DNA of 64,000 nt from Chloroflexi bacterium HGW-Chloroflexi-6 (lineage in GTDB: Bacteria > Chloroflexota > Anaerolineae > Anaerolineales > Villigracilaceae), in assembly GCA_002840685.1 (NCBI GenBank), contig PHBU01000004.1:186001-250000 (forward strand), in the 5' to 3' direction. Each line of letters opens with the position of its first letter. Position 1 is the first letter of the stretch. Of the stretch, positions 16,015 to 26,017 are shown piece after piece. The notes beneath the pieces are model-generated. The model did no database searches, was not told the origin of the DNA, and saw only the letters and a program-made list of their open reading frames with translations. The translations under genes were made by a program, and so were the position numbers.

Positions 16015-17883
16015 TTAATCCTGTTGTACTTTTTTTGCCCAGGGCAAGCGCAGGCGGGATTTTTTACCGTTGTTTCCTTCAATGTCATCCTGATAGTAGC
16101 TGTTGCTGTAATGGCCATATTCGCCGTGGTGGGCTTTCATGCGGTTGATGACCAGACCCAGAATGCGTGTATGCGTACGGCGCAGGGATTCCAACATGGC
16201 TCTCACTGGCTCGGCGCGCGTACCGCCAGCTTCGACCACGATGATGATACCGTCTGCGCTGGCGGAGACGGATTGCGAATCTGCTACCAAAGAGGGGGCA
16301 GAGTCGAGGATCACGATCTCTGAATTTTTGACGGCTTCAGCCAGCAGGGTTTTCATACGCTCAGAACTGAGCAGTTCGCCAGGGTTGGGTGGGATTGCGC
16401 CGGTTGTGACAACCTCGAAGTGGGTATTGTTGGGGCCTTCGTAAACCTGGGTAACATCCGCCAGTTTCCCGTGGCTGAGGAACAGGTCGCTCAGGCCGAA
16501 ACGATTGCCGAGACCAAGGTACTGGTGAATTCGTGGGCGGCGCAGGTCGGTGTCGATCAGCAGCACTTTCTTGCCAGCCTGGGCCAGCGCTCCGGCCAGG
16601 TTGCAGGCAACCGTGCTCTTGCCTTCGCCCGGTCCGGCGCTTGTCACCAGAATGGTTTTGAGCGGGTTGTCGACCGATGCAAATTCGAGGTTGGTGCGCA
16701 GGGCGCGATAGGTTTCGCTGACCGGTGAGCGTGGCTGGCTGGCAATGAACAGCCCGGTTTCTTTGGCTGCTCCGTGTTCGGGGATCTGGCCGAGGGTTGT
16801 CAGCCCGAACATGCGCTTGACATCCTCGCGACTTTTGATCGTGTCATCGAGAAAATCGCGCAGGAAGATGATGCTGACCGCCAGTATGAGCCCGGCCAGC
16901 CCGCCGAGCAGGGTGTTGAGCGTGGTGCGCGGGCGGATCGGTGCGGGATTGACCTGGGCGGCATCGATTTTGGCAACGGTCAGGGTGTTCTGCAGGCGTG
17001 CCAGCCGTAGGGCTTCGCGGTTGTTGAGCAGGTTCAGGTAGATTTGCTGATACAGGTTGAAAGTCTTTTCAAGCTGGGTCAATTCCTCATCGTCGGCGGC
17101 CAGGATCTTTTTTTGAACCATCAGCGTGTTATAGGCGCTCTCGTAACTGCGCAGGAGAGACTGTAGCTGCTCCACCTGCGAGCGCTTTTCAGCGGCCAGG
17201 CTTGTCGATTCGGCGGGCAGGCTGGCGATCTCGCTCTCGAGTTCAGCGATCTGGGCCCTGGTATCGGAAATCTGGGATTCAAAATTGGTTTTTTGCTCTT
17301 CCAGCACCTCAGCGCTGCGTACTGTGATCTTTTCCTGCAAGTCTGCGATCTGGCCCTCGACATCTGCGATTTGGGTGCTAAGGCTTTGTTCGCTATTAGT
17401 ATAGCGTTCAGATTGGATCGCATCGTTCTTTTCGATCAGGACATCGACCAGGGTATCGGCGATTTCGCCAGCGAGGGCCGGGTTGGTGTCTTCAACAACA
17501 ATTTCAACGATCTGGGTGTTGGTCAAGGCGCTAACGCTAACTTGCCCGGGCTTGATCTCGATTTGAAGGTGCTCGGCGGCGGCCTGGCGAACACTTGCCA
17601 GCTTGAACATTTCAACATAGGTTTGGGTGATCTGCTGACTGTTCATGGACTGGGTGATATCGACGATCTGGCTTTGCATAGAAGGTCGTGAAACCAGCAC
17701 CTGGGTGCGGGCTTCGTAAACTGGGGCCTGCATCCGGCCAAAGATGAAGGCCGCCAACCCGAGCAGTAAGCCTGCCAGCGCTATGATCCAAGCGTTGCGC
17801 CAGAGCAATCCTCCCATGCGGCGCAGGCTGGCGGCGTCGATCAAATCGAATTCGAGAGTATCGTTATCGTTGTTTTCTTCCAT
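16015..17883 (-). CDS. Wzz/BY-kinase (tyrosine autokinase), capsule chain-length control
   Basis: A 622-residue protein with an N-terminal Wzz domain (TM near residues 33-50), a long coiled coil (about 160-280) and a second TM (about 325-345). The BY-kinase domain has Walker A GPGEGKST, Walker A' VLLIDTDLRRP and Walker B IVILDSAPS. The C-terminal tail has a tyrosine cluster (Tyr589, 592, 596, 597 in EYGHYSNSYY), the usual autophosphorylation site. Such kinases set polysaccharide chain length and are reversed by low-molecular-weight phosphatases; one is encoded at 41834-42298. The ATG is preceded by AAGGAA. Confidence 0.92.
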   Translation of the reverse strand: MEENNDNDTLEFDLIDAASLRRMGGLLWRNAWIIALAGLLLGLAAFIFGRMQAPVYEARTQVLVSRPSMQSQIVDITQSMNSQQITQTYVEMFKLASVRQAAAEHLQIEIKPGQVSVSALTNTQIVEIVVEDTNPALAGEIADTLVDVLIEKNDAIQSERYTNSEQSLSTQIADVEGQIADLQEKITVRSAEVLEEQKTNFESQISDTRAQIAELESEIASLPAESTSLAAEKRSQVEQLQSLLRSYESAYNTLMVQKKILAADDEELTQLEKTFNLYQQIYLNLLNNREALRLARLQNTLTVAKIDAAQVNPAPIRPRTTLNTLLGGLAGLILAVSIIFLRDFLDDTIKSREDVKRMFGLTTLGQIPEHGAAKETGLFIASQPRSPVSETYRALRTNLEFASVDNPLKTILVTSAGPGEGKSTVACNLAGALAQAGKKVLLIDTDLRRPRIHQYLGLGNRFGLSDLFLSHGKLADVTQVYEGPNNTHFEVVTTGAIPPNPGELLSSERMKTLLAEAVKNSEIVILDSAPSLVADSQSVSASADGIIIVVEAGGTRAEPVRAMLESLRRTHTRILGLVINRMKAHHGEYGHYSNSYYQDDIEGNNGKKSRLRLPWAKKVQQD

Positions 17884-17910
17884 GATGATTCCTTAAAATT
17901 GGGATGATGG

Positions 17911-17919
17911 ATTATATCA
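17911..17919 (-). promoter_or_regulatory. Extended -10 promoter for the polysaccharide operon
   Basis: On the minus strand TGATATAAT is an extended -10 element (TGn plus TATAAT) 27 bases before the BY-kinase ATG. No good -35 is visible, which extended -10 promoters do not need. Confidence 0.45.
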
Positions 17920-17948
17920 TTTGGCAATGGCGGATCAGGTGGCCGGTA

Positions 17949-19331
17949 CTAATAGGCCCCCTTGCGTAATACCACCACCAGGATCGTCTTCAGCAATATC
18001 TGGATGTCAAGCCAGATCGAGCAATTTTGAACATAGTAAATATCATCTTCGGTGTGCAGGTGCATGGGTTTATCGCTGCGACCGTTAACTTGCCACCAGC
18101 CGGTAATGCCGGGCGGGACGCTGAGACGGGCATGCTGCCAGGGCTGATAATTTTGCACGATGTGGGGCAGCTCCGGGCGCGGCCCGACCAGGCTCATATC
18201 ACCGATGAGAACGTTTATTAATTGGGGCAACTCATCGAGACTGGTGCGGCGCAAGAAATGCCCAATTCGCGTGATGCGCGGGTCTGTCGGGGATTTGTGG
18301 AGCATATTGCCATTTTCATCTTGATGTTCTACCAGGTGGCGCAGGGATTCGGCCTCCTGCACCATGGTGCGGAACTTGTACATCATAAATGGCTGGCCGT
18401 GTTCACCCACCCGCACCTGGCGGAAGATGGCTGGGCCAGGACTGTCGCGGCGGATGAGCAAGCCTATCACGACCAAGAGAGGCCAGGATAGACTTAGCAG
18501 GATAAGCGAGATCAGCAGGTCAAAGATACGCTTGGTCAGGCGCTGCTGTTCGTTGAGGCCTGGCGCGCGCACATCGAGCATCGGCATCCCGGCAAAAGTT
18601 TCGATTTTGGGTTGGTGCAGGGCCAGGCGAAAGATATCAGGGATGACCCAGGCCCGCACCGGCAGGCTGTTCAGTTGGGTAACCAGTTCTTTGCGTATTT
18701 TATGTGCCTTGGCAGGCAGGGTGATAACTACATCGCTAATTTGGTACTGCATGATGAGTTTTGGTGTATCCGCTACAACACCCAAAACATCTGGTATGAG
18801 AAGCTTGTAGGGAGAGTCATCGACAAATCCTACAAATTGAACTGGGGTTTCCTGAGTGTATTTTTGAATCTCGTTTTGCACTCGCCGCCCCAAATCACCT
18901 GCGCCGATGATCAGTACACGCCGTCTGCCATTCCCGCTGCCATTTTTGGTATTAAGATGCCAGTAAACCCTCAAACCGATGCGCGCCAGCAGTTGCAGCG
19001 ACGTGGTTAATGCGATGAAAATATTGAACTGGGCAGGTTTAATGGCGGACCCGTTCAGGTAAATCAGCCCGGCCAGGCTGATTCCGGCAAATAAACCGAC
19101 GATAATGAATGTGCTTATTTCATCTACGGCACGCAGATTGCGCTTGCCATCGTAAAGCGCGCCTGCCAGGAAGATGGCCCACCAGACGAGGGGAAAAACA
19201 AAATAGGCCAGCAGATGAAAATCGCTGGGTTTTGCGATAAACAGATTGGAGAGTTTCATACCGGCCACTACCAATAGAATGTCGAGCAGCATGATGGCAA
19301 TGGCGGTATTGCTTGAAAAACGTTGAAGCAT
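17949..19331 (-). CDS. Polyprenyl glycosylphosphotransferase (initiating enzyme)
   Basis: A 460-residue membrane protein of the WbaP/CpsE type. Four N-terminal TM helices are followed by a nucleotide-binding-like domain ([12 protein letters not shown], about residues 135-146). The C-terminal catalytic domain shows [30 protein letters not shown] and [13 protein letters not shown]. It transfers the first sugar phosphate to undecaprenyl phosphate at the cytoplasmic membrane face and so starts repeat-unit synthesis. Confidence 0.93.
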   Translation of the reverse strand: MLQRFSSNTAIAIMLLDILLVVAGMKLSNLFIAKPSDFHLLAYFVFPLVWWAIFLAGALYDGKRNLRAVDEISTFIIVGLFAGISLAGLIYLNGSAIKPAQFNIFIALTTSLQLLARIGLRVYWHLNTKNGSGNGRRRVLIIGAGDLGRRVQNEIQKYTQETPVQFVGFVDDSPYKLLIPDVLGVVADTPKLIMQYQISDVVITLPAKAHKIRKELVTQLNSLPVRAWVIPDIFRLALHQPKIETFAGMPMLDVRAPGLNEQQRLTKRIFDLLISLILLSLSWPLLVVIGLLIRRDSPGPAIFRQVRVGEHGQPFMMYKFRTMVQEAESLRHLVEHQDENGNMLHKSPTDPRITRIGHFLRRTSLDELPQLINVLIGDMSLVGPRPELPHIVQNYQPWQHARLSVPPGITGWWQVNGRSDKPMHLHTEDDIYYVQNCSIWLDIQILLKTILVVVLRKGAY

Positions 19332-19416
19332 TTTTCCCCTTTTTTTGATTACGAGATTTTCAAAATTATATCTTTGTTGCCACTTTTTGTTGTCATATTT
19401 TTTTAGTTATTCTGCA

Positions 19417-20166
19417 CTATTTCTTCAAAAGCAGCAACTCGCGCAGGGCCAGGTATACGAAGCGCGGATAGTGTTTATAACGCGGCCACAGGCGTTTCGG
19501 TTCGCTGGCCAGCCTGAAGAGCCACTCCAGCCCGCTGACCTGCATCCAGCGCGGAGCCTGGGGTTTGCGGCCGGTCAGGAAGTCAAAGGCCGCACCCACG
19601 CCGACCAGCACCGGCGGCTGAAGGCTGGCGCGCTCTGCGTGCATCCAACTTTCCTGCCAGGGTGAACTCATCCCAACCCAGACGATATCGGCTTCGCTGG
19701 CGTTAATTTTCTCGTTCAGGGCACGCTGTTCTTCGTGGGAAGGGCGGCCAAAGGGTGGCGAGCAAACCCCGACCACTTGCAGGCCGGGGAAGCGTTCTTG
19801 CAGGTTGGCGGCGAGATCGGCGGCCACCCCTGGCGCGCCGCCATAAAAATAATGCCGCCAGCCGAGAGCAAGCCCATGCCGGCAGGCCGAGAGCAGCAGG
19901 TCTGGCCCATAAACCCGGCCGACATGCTTATGCCCTTTAGCCTTGAGCAGCCAGACAATGGCCATGCCATCAGGCGTGACCATGCCCGCCCCGTTGAAGA
20001 CCGGGGTCAGGTCGGGGTTCTGCACGCACTCCATTAATGAATGGGCCGGGGCCACGCAAACATAGTTGGCCTGGCGGGCTTCGATCCAGCTTTGCAGTTG
20101 GGCAAGCGCCAGATTCATGTTGATGGCGCTAACCTGTACGCCGATGATGGATGTGCGGGAATGCAT
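19417..20166 (-). CDS. WecG/TagA/CpsF family glycosyltransferase
   Basis: A 249-residue GT26 enzyme with the family signatures NPDLTPVFNGAGMVTPDG, FYGGAPGV and VGVGAAFDFLTGRKPQAPRW. Family members transfer N-acetyl-mannosamine or its uronate to a lipid-linked sugar as the second step of repeat-unit assembly. The neighbouring UDP-sugar dehydrogenase gene would supply an acidic donor such as UDP-ManNAcA. Confidence 0.9.
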   Translation of the reverse strand: MHSRTSIIGVQVSAINMNLALAQLQSWIEARQANYVCVAPAHSLMECVQNPDLTPVFNGAGMVTPDGMAIVWLLKAKGHKHVGRVYGPDLLLSACRHGLALGWRHYFYGGAPGVAADLAANLQERFPGLQVVGVCSPPFGRPSHEEQRALNEKINASEADIVWVGMSSPWQESWMHAERASLQPPVLVGVGAAFDFLTGRKPQAPRWMQVSGLEWLFRLASEPKRLWPRYKHYPRFVYLALRELLLLKK

Positions 20167-20181
20167 ATGATACTCGCTTTA

Positions 20182-21459
20182 TTAGAAATTAACACCCAGT
20201 CTATGCACCTTGAAGCCAGCCTTTTCCCAAGTGCTATGTTCTAACCCATTTACTGTGTCAAGAACCGTTCGAGCCTTTGTTAGCGTAATTATTTTTTCTG
20301 GGGAAATTTTCCGAAATTGTGAGTGATTAACCAAAAAAATTATAATTTCGGCATCAAAAATAGCGGCTTCAACAGAAGGTAGAATCTCCAACCCAGGGAT
20401 ATTTCCTTCGAGTGCATATGGCTCAAAACACTTAACGTTAGCACCTTCTCCTATCAATAAATGGGCAAGTTCAACAGCGGGACTTTCTCGTAAATCATCT
20501 ACGTCAGGTTTATATGAAAGGCCAAGTAAAGCAATTTTTTTTGCTTGTAAATCCTTTCCGATTGCACGCTTTACGAGGCTCATTACAAAATGAGGTTGAG
20601 TATCATTTGTTTTTCGGGCTTGAAGTATAAGGGGAGTGAGATCAGGGGCAGCCTCTACAAGAAACCAAGGATCGACACTTATACAGTGACCGCCTACCCC
20701 TGGCCCTGGGGCAAGTATTTTAACGCGTGGGTGGCGGTTTGCAAGACTGATTGCTTCCCATATATCGATTCTGAATCGATCAGCAAGACGAGAAAATTCA
20801 TTGGCGATGGCGATATTGACATCTCGATATGTGTTTTCCATCAGCTTAATCATTTCTGCTGTTGTTGCTGTAGTTTTTACGATTTCACCTTTAACAAAAA
20901 CCGTGTACAAGTCACATCCAGCCTGGGCAGATTCTGGATTAATACCACCAATCACCCGATCATTTTCAATTAATTCTCGCAAAATTTGGCCGGGCAAAAC
21001 GCGCTCTGGTGAGTACGCAACAAAAAAATCTTCTCCAGCTTGCAAACCAGATTTCTCTAGAATTGGCGTCACGAGTTCTGCTGTAGTAAGTGGAGGTGAT
21101 GTGGACTCAAGTACCACAAGATTACCTTTTCTTAGATGTGGCACAATCGCCTCTGTTGCAGATATTACTGCGCTCATATCCGCACATTTGTCATTATGAA
21201 ATGGCGTTGGAACGGCTATGATAAAAGCATCGCTTGGCCTCGGAGTGTTGGAAACCGAGAGGTTTCCGGACCGAATTGCTTTTTGAACAATTTCTCCAAG
21301 CCCAGGCTCATGTATGTGTATCCTGCCTGCTTGCAAGGTTTCGATGATATTGGCATCTACATCTACGCCGTGGACTTTGATGCCGTTTGTGGCAAACATG
21401 CTGGCTGTAGGTAACCCGATATAACCCAACCCTAAAATGCAAATTTTATCGAAATTCAT
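20182..21459 (-). CDS. wecC: UDP-N-acetyl-D-mannosamine dehydrogenase-like (WecC family)
   Basis: A 425-residue nucleotide-sugar dehydrogenase. The Rossmann start ICILGLGYIGLPTASMFA, the middle-domain GVGGHCISVDPWFLVE and the C-terminal LLGLSYKPDVDDLRESPA are diagnostic. It oxidises a UDP-HexNAc C6 alcohol to the carboxylate using two NAD+. The VDPWFLVE form matches WecC rather than UDP-glucose dehydrogenases, so UDP-ManNAc is the likeliest substrate, though WbpA-like activity on UDP-GlcNAc cannot be excluded. From about here the DNA becomes visibly AT-richer. Confidence 0.88.
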   Translation of the reverse strand: MNFDKICILGLGYIGLPTASMFATNGIKVHGVDVDANIIETLQAGRIHIHEPGLGEIVQKAIRSGNLSVSNTPRPSDAFIIAVPTPFHNDKCADMSAVISATEAIVPHLRKGNLVVLESTSPPLTTAELVTPILEKSGLQAGEDFFVAYSPERVLPGQILRELIENDRVIGGINPESAQAGCDLYTVFVKGEIVKTTATTAEMIKLMENTYRDVNIAIANEFSRLADRFRIDIWEAISLANRHPRVKILAPGPGVGGHCISVDPWFLVEAAPDLTPLILQARKTNDTQPHFVMSLVKRAIGKDLQAKKIALLGLSYKPDVDDLRESPAVELAHLLIGEGANVKCFEPYALEGNIPGLEILPSVEAAIFDAEIIIFLVNHSQFRKISPEKIITLTKARTVLDTVNGLEHSTWEKAGFKVHRLGVNF

Positions 21460-21474
21460 TTAATTCCTAGCCTT

Positions 21475-22659
21475 CTATTGTGTGAGTTGCTGAATGGTTG
21501 ATAAAAATGTTTTGACCATTTCATTGACATTACTGCGATCCAAAACAAGATTACGGCCAACAATGCCAAATCCGGTCCTTTGTTCATCTGAAAGCGCCAG
21601 ACACTTTTGCAGGGCTTTTTTCAAAGAATCATCGTCATCGGGTGTGAAGTGAAACCCGGTTTTGTTTTCAAAAACCAGGTCGTCTTCGGTGCCATCCGCC
21701 TCACTGACAACACAGGGAAGCCCCCAAAACAGCGCCTGATTGAGCGCCAAGCCGCCAAGCCCTGGCAAGACAAAAAAATCCGAAGCCGCAAAGAACACAT
21801 CAACATCTTCAATAACCCGCCCCCAAAATTTTACATCTTTCACTTTTAAAGTTTCCGCCAGATCTTTAACTTTTTGCATGTCGGGGCCATCTCCCACCAA
21901 CCATAAAATAGCATTTTCGTGTTCTGACAAACTATGGAAGGCTTTGATGAGCAATGAGACCTTTTTTTCGGTTAGCATGCCGCCGACATACAGGAAAATC
22001 TTTTTTCCCGCCGCTAGCTGCTGATGACGCAATTCCTGACCTCTGGCTCGATATTCACTTTCTTTTTCGAGCATGGGGTCTATCTCTAAACCGTTATAAC
22101 AAACAGTAATGTTATTCGTTCGCCCGCATTGTAACTCAGATAGGTAATATGCGCCTTTTGTGCTATAAGCCAAGATGTGATCTACAAGTGAAAGATATTT
22201 GCGCGCAATCAATTGTTTGATTGGAAGAACATAACGCTTGCCTGCTTGCAACTCCCATCCGCAATGCCACGTGACTGTTTTCGCGCCGTGCTTTTGTGCC
22301 CAATCCATGGCCAGCCAGTTAGATAATATACTAGGGATACCTTGCGTTATCACTATATCAGGTTGCCAGTTTTTTGTTTTTTCGATTACTCCTGCTTGCC
22401 ACCTCAAACTGAAAGGGCCTATCTTTGTTTCTTTATAAGGGACACCGTAATTCTCAAAATCCAGCGATCCTTTAAATCCAGGACGTCCATCCTCTTTTTC
22501 TTTTATTCCATGGATAATTTTCCATTCAAAATTCGAATCGAGTAATAATTTTTTGTAAAAAGTTATTCTATACGGTGGTATAAATTCGGTTACAAATAAA
22601 ACTCTTTTTTTTCTCATCTTTTGACCTAAGTCTTTGTAATTAGTATTGGGTGCGTTCAT
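21475..22659 (-). CDS. Glycosyltransferase family 4
   Basis: A 394-residue GT-B enzyme. The N-terminal domain starts RVLFVTEFIPPYRITFYKKL. The C-terminal donor-binding domain has FLYVGGMLTEKKVSLLIKAF, WLVGDGPD and the late motif FVLPGLGGLALNQALFWGLP in place of the common E-x7-E. The sugar and acceptor cannot be assigned. It is probably one of the repeat-unit transferases of this polysaccharide operon. Confidence 0.83.
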   Translation of the reverse strand: MNAPNTNYKDLGQKMRKKRVLFVTEFIPPYRITFYKKLLLDSNFEWKIIHGIKEKEDGRPGFKGSLDFENYGVPYKETKIGPFSLRWQAGVIEKTKNWQPDIVITQGIPSILSNWLAMDWAQKHGAKTVTWHCGWELQAGKRYVLPIKQLIARKYLSLVDHILAYSTKGAYYLSELQCGRTNNITVCYNGLEIDPMLEKESEYRARGQELRHQQLAAGKKIFLYVGGMLTEKKVSLLIKAFHSLSEHENAILWLVGDGPDMQKVKDLAETLKVKDVKFWGRVIEDVDVFFAASDFFVLPGLGGLALNQALFWGLPCVVSEADGTEDDLVFENKTGFHFTPDDDDSLKKALQKCLALSDEQRTGFGIVGRNLVLDRSNVNEMVKTFLSTIQQLTQ

Positions 22660-22683
22660 AAAATTCAGCCGATTTAGAAATAC

Positions 22684-23928
22684 TTAATCTTCTTTCATTT
22701 TGAAAAGTTTGTAGTTATTAAGCATGGTTTCCAGAAAAATGCTTACCTGTATTATCAATAGGTAATCAAATGGTAATCGATATCTGATGCGAGAAAAAGC
22801 GAGCGCGCTAACAAAAGCACTGCCAATATAAAGCAATATCATAAATATTTCGAGCTTTGTAAGATGTTTTTGGTGAATAAGCAGTATGCGAAATACGGCT
22901 AAAAGCAAGAATGAACCATAAGTTACAAGCATTAGAAAATCTTTTGCCAAACTTGATTCTGATGCGGTCAGTAGTTCATTACGAAAATTGAAATAATTAA
23001 CAACTTTTAGAAAATAGAGGGAAATATAATGGATCGGGTCTGCTTGAATGAATACCAGCGCTTGTTGGGTATAAAACTCATCCCGTTCAAATTCATCCAG
23101 CCCCAGACTGTTGGCTTCTTCAATAATATGTTGGATACCAATTGATGCGGCTGGACCATTGTTTGGAGTGGTCTGAGGGGAATTGCCAAGCAGAAAATTG
23201 GTTCCAAAGTTGGATGAAACCAGCTCGAAGCGATGAAATACCAAGTAATTTCGAATTGTCCAAGGTGCAATAGTGATGAAAACCATGATCAAAAGTAGCA
23301 CAGCTTGTTTAATGATATTTCGACGGAAGATCAATGAAAACAAAACCATAAAAAATGGAACAAAGAGAAACGTGGGTATTGTCAGGATGGCAATACCCAT
23401 TGAAATACCGGCCAAAACAGCGTCTTTAATTGCCAGTGGTTCTTTCCAGTAAAACATAATTGCTAGAATAAAGAATGTTGCCCCGAAGGTTTGTGGGTAA
23501 AGTGTGCCTGCTGTATAAAATAAAACAGGATAGGCCAATGCCAGCAATACAACAATGATGGATGCCAGCTTATGCGAGTGATTTTTTAGTAAGAAATAAA
23601 GGCTAATTAAAGTGACAAAAAATGCTAGAAAATTCATCAAGCGAGCGGCAGTAATTCCAAGCCCTATGCTTACTAGCCCACTGAGGGCAAGGGGATAGGC
23701 AGGTGGATGGAACGCAGTTGGATTAATTCCATCGCGGCTGAAAATGCTCTGATTTGCGAGGTTTTGAGCATAATCGTTGAAGTACCAGCGCTCATCCGGA
23801 TAAGGTAGTCTATCATCAAGGTAAAGAGAATAACCAATTGCGGCAACCCAAAAACAAAGAGCGAAAATAAGCAGTATATTTTTCTGTTTTTTTTTAAGCC
23901 ATTCAAGCAAGATCAAAAATGTTGCCAT
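22684..23928 (-). CDS. GT39-like membrane glycosyltransferase (PMT_2 type)
   Basis: A 414-residue protein with about 10 hydrophobic segments. After TM1 the sequence YPDERWYFNDYAQNL carries an Asp-Glu pair in the first outer loop, as in GT-C (GT39/GT83) enzymes that use polyprenyl-phosphate sugars. The ATG at 23928 overlaps the stop codon of the preceding GT2 gene. A longer reading that begins inside the GT2 gene is discarded. The role (adding a side sugar outside the membrane) is inferred. Confidence 0.7.
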   Translation of the reverse strand: MATFLILLEWLKKKQKNILLIFALCFWVAAIGYSLYLDDRLPYPDERWYFNDYAQNLANQSIFSRDGINPTAFHPPAYPLALSGLVSIGLGITAARLMNFLAFFVTLISLYFLLKNHSHKLASIIVVLLALAYPVLFYTAGTLYPQTFGATFFILAIMFYWKEPLAIKDAVLAGISMGIAILTIPTFLFVPFFMVLFSLIFRRNIIKQAVLLLIMVFITIAPWTIRNYLVFHRFELVSSNFGTNFLLGNSPQTTPNNGPAASIGIQHIIEEANSLGLDEFERDEFYTQQALVFIQADPIHYISLYFLKVVNYFNFRNELLTASESSLAKDFLMLVTYGSFLLLAVFRILLIHQKHLTKLEIFMILLYIGSAFVSALAFSRIRYRLPFDYLLIIQVSIFLETMLNNYKLFKMKED

Positions 23929-24752
23929 TACTTTTCTCCGTTTTTGAATATTACATTTATATATGGCGATAACCAAAATACAGGCCACAGCCAGCCGGCA
24001 TGTCTTTTGGTAAAAATGGCCCATTCTCGAGGAGGTAAACCATGCGGAGAAAGTGTCCGTTTTAATCGATGTTGCCATGAAGATGTTTTGTTAGGTTGGT
24101 TACGCTGACAGTAGCCATAATAGTTAGGAGCTAATATGACATTTAGCCCTACGTTGCGTGCTCGCAGACCGTAGTCGTAATCGCCGATCCCATGTGTAAA
24201 AACCGAGTCAAGATTACCAACTTTTTGGGTGATAAATTTAGGAATCAAAACACAATTACCGTTCATTGTATCTACAGATATGGGTTCTTCGGTTGGGGCT
24301 ACTTGATAAAATCTAGTTGCGTACCAGAAACTTGCGCGCTTTACACCACCATAGGTTAATTCCTTCGTTTGCTGGTCTTGGGTTGATGCGACGATGATAG
24401 CTTGGTGGCTGAACTGAGATGATGTGCTTAGAAGCCGGGCCAATGCATCAGAAAAAAGAAAGGTGTCATCATTCAGCCATAAGTAGAAGTCAAAATCTTT
24501 TTGCAGAGCAAGGTCGAACGCCAATCTCATACCACCGCACCAGAACAGCTTCCCGGTACCTGTGATTATTTCAACTTGAGGAAAATTTCTTTGAATGGCA
24601 TCTGGTGTTCCGTCACTGCAGCCATCATCTACTAATATAACCTGTGTGCGAAGATCTTCCGGCAGGTTTTGTTGGATAAAAAAACTTTCTAGGCAAGCCA
24701 AGGTTTTGGCTTTGCGATTATGAACGGTGAGTAGAACAGCTAGATTGCGCAT
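23928..24752 (-). CDS. Glycosyltransferase family 2
   Basis: A 274-residue GT-A enzyme. It starts LAVLLTVHNRKAKTLACLES, has VILVDDGCSDGTPDA, GGMRLAFDLAL and the metal-binding motif WLNDDTF. The GxGxLFWCGGM segment resembles rhamnosyltransferase-like GT2 proteins. It probably adds one sugar to the lipid-linked repeat unit. Its stop codon overlaps the start of the next gene. Confidence 0.85.
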   Translation of the reverse strand: MRNLAVLLTVHNRKAKTLACLESFFIQQNLPEDLRTQVILVDDGCSDGTPDAIQRNFPQVEIITGTGKLFWCGGMRLAFDLALQKDFDFYLWLNDDTFLFSDALARLLSTSSQFSHQAIIVASTQDQQTKELTYGGVKRASFWYATRFYQVAPTEEPISVDTMNGNCVLIPKFITQKVGNLDSVFTHGIGDYDYGLRARNVGLNVILAPNYYGYCQRNQPNKTSSWQHRLKRTLSPHGLPPREWAIFTKRHAGWLWPVFWLSPYINVIFKNGEK

Positions 24753-24754
24753 AA

Positions 24755-26017
24755 TCAGGAATAATTTTTGTTGTTTGCAGTCAGGATGGCTAACCCAAGC
24801 AACAGCCCTTGTTCGTAGTTGGGGTTGTATGTCATGAAAAACAACAAGTGAGAAATTATGATAAGGGTAAAGGCTAGATTCTGGGTATGCCTTATTCTTC
24901 TGATTAATGACCCAAAAGTATTCAGATAAATTGCTATCAAGAAGAATAAACCAACTCCACCGATATTCAAGAAAGTTTGCATATAAAAATTATGCGGTGT
25001 ATATTCGATTGCATGTGATGAACCAAAAAGATAGCGCTCGTAGCCAGTGCCAAACGGTTGCCCGATAAAATAATCCCAACTGTTCATAAAGCGATCTGGA
25101 GAAAGTAAGGCCAGCCAACCTGCTATGCGCCATTCAAAGTTCCTAAGGTTTTGGGCCGAACCCGCTAATGATGTAATAAGAGGTGTGTCCCATAAAATGA
25201 GCATTGCACCGGTAGCGAAGATGCTGCTGACCAGGATTATAAGGAGTAATAATGGTCGCATACGACGCGAAAATAAGAAAATGGAAAACAGGGTAAACCC
25301 CAAAATGACCCAGACTGTACGATGTTGTAGCAAGATAACTATTGGAATAATAGTGTATGGCATAAATTTTTGCCAGGGCATGTATTTTGAACGATTTTCG
25401 AAAACCCAGGCAAAAATAGCAGCTTGCAATAAAAAGAAAGTTGGTTGGGCAAAGATAACGCGCATCATCAATCCGCCAGGAGCGACCCAGTCAGTATTTT
25501 GGTATGCGCCGATTGCTACCATGAGCCAGCGAAAAATGATTAGTCCAACTAAAACCCACGCAGTCCAGCCATACCACTTAAAGAAGAGTTTTAGAACATT
25601 CGGAGTTGCTTGTAAAGGAAGAACAGAGAATACCGTTGCATAAAAGTGAAAATACGATCTAAAATAACTTACTGCTAGTTCGGTGCCGAACAAGCTCATG
25701 CCACGCACTAAAGATATGCCAAGAAGGACGCCCAGCATAAGAAGTAATAGTGTCGTACGGTTAAATTTAGTTTTTTTTAGAAGAATACTTATCAGGTTGT
25801 AAACTACGGTTAATATAGAAAACGCATCCAAGATGCTGATGCTAAAACTTCCTGCTTGCAGATTGGGCAAATTGTTGTCAGTTAGAATATCTGCCGCAAA
25901 TAACAAAAAGAATAAGCCAACAGGCAAAATGGGCAATTTCAAGAACGCTAGGAGTGACAATAGGCTAAGCCCTATAAGGGCAATCAGCGCAAAGCCGAGT
26001 ATGAGTATATCATTCAT
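24755..26017 (-). CDS. O-antigen polymerase/ligase-like membrane protein (Wzy/WaaL)
   Basis: A 420-residue protein with about 11 TM segments and a large outer loop (about residues 290-350, including GTGYERYLFGSSHAIEYTPH). The His followed by NFYMQTFLNIGGVGL matches the conserved region of O-antigen ligase-domain proteins. In this operon it is the best candidate for the polysaccharide polymerase (Wzy), since no other one is seen. It lies between GT2 and the acetyltransferase with small gaps. Confidence 0.75.
   Translation of the reverse strand: MNDILILGFALIALIGLSLLSLLAFLKLPILPVGLFFLLFAADILTDNNLPNLQAGSFSISILDAFSILTVVYNLISILLKKTKFNRTTLLLLMLGVLLGISLVRGMSLFGTELAVSYFRSYFHFYATVFSVLPLQATPNVLKLFFKWYGWTAWVLVGLIIFRWLMVAIGAYQNTDWVAPGGLMMRVIFAQPTFFLLQAAIFAWVFENRSKYMPWQKFMPYTIIPIVILLQHRTVWVILGFTLFSIFLFSRRMRPLLLLIILVSSIFATGAMLILWDTPLITSLAGSAQNLRNFEWRIAGWLALLSPDRFMNSWDYFIGQPFGTGYERYLFGSSHAIEYTPHNFYMQTFLNIGGVGLFFLIAIYLNTFGSLIRRIRHTQNLAFTLIIISHLLFFMTYNPNYEQGLLLGLAILTANNKNYS

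Noticed and set aside
23929-24078. 50-residue N-terminal extension of the GT39-like protein
   Set aside because: It lies wholly inside the GT2 gene in another frame, and the ATG at 23928 is directly coupled to the GT2 stop.
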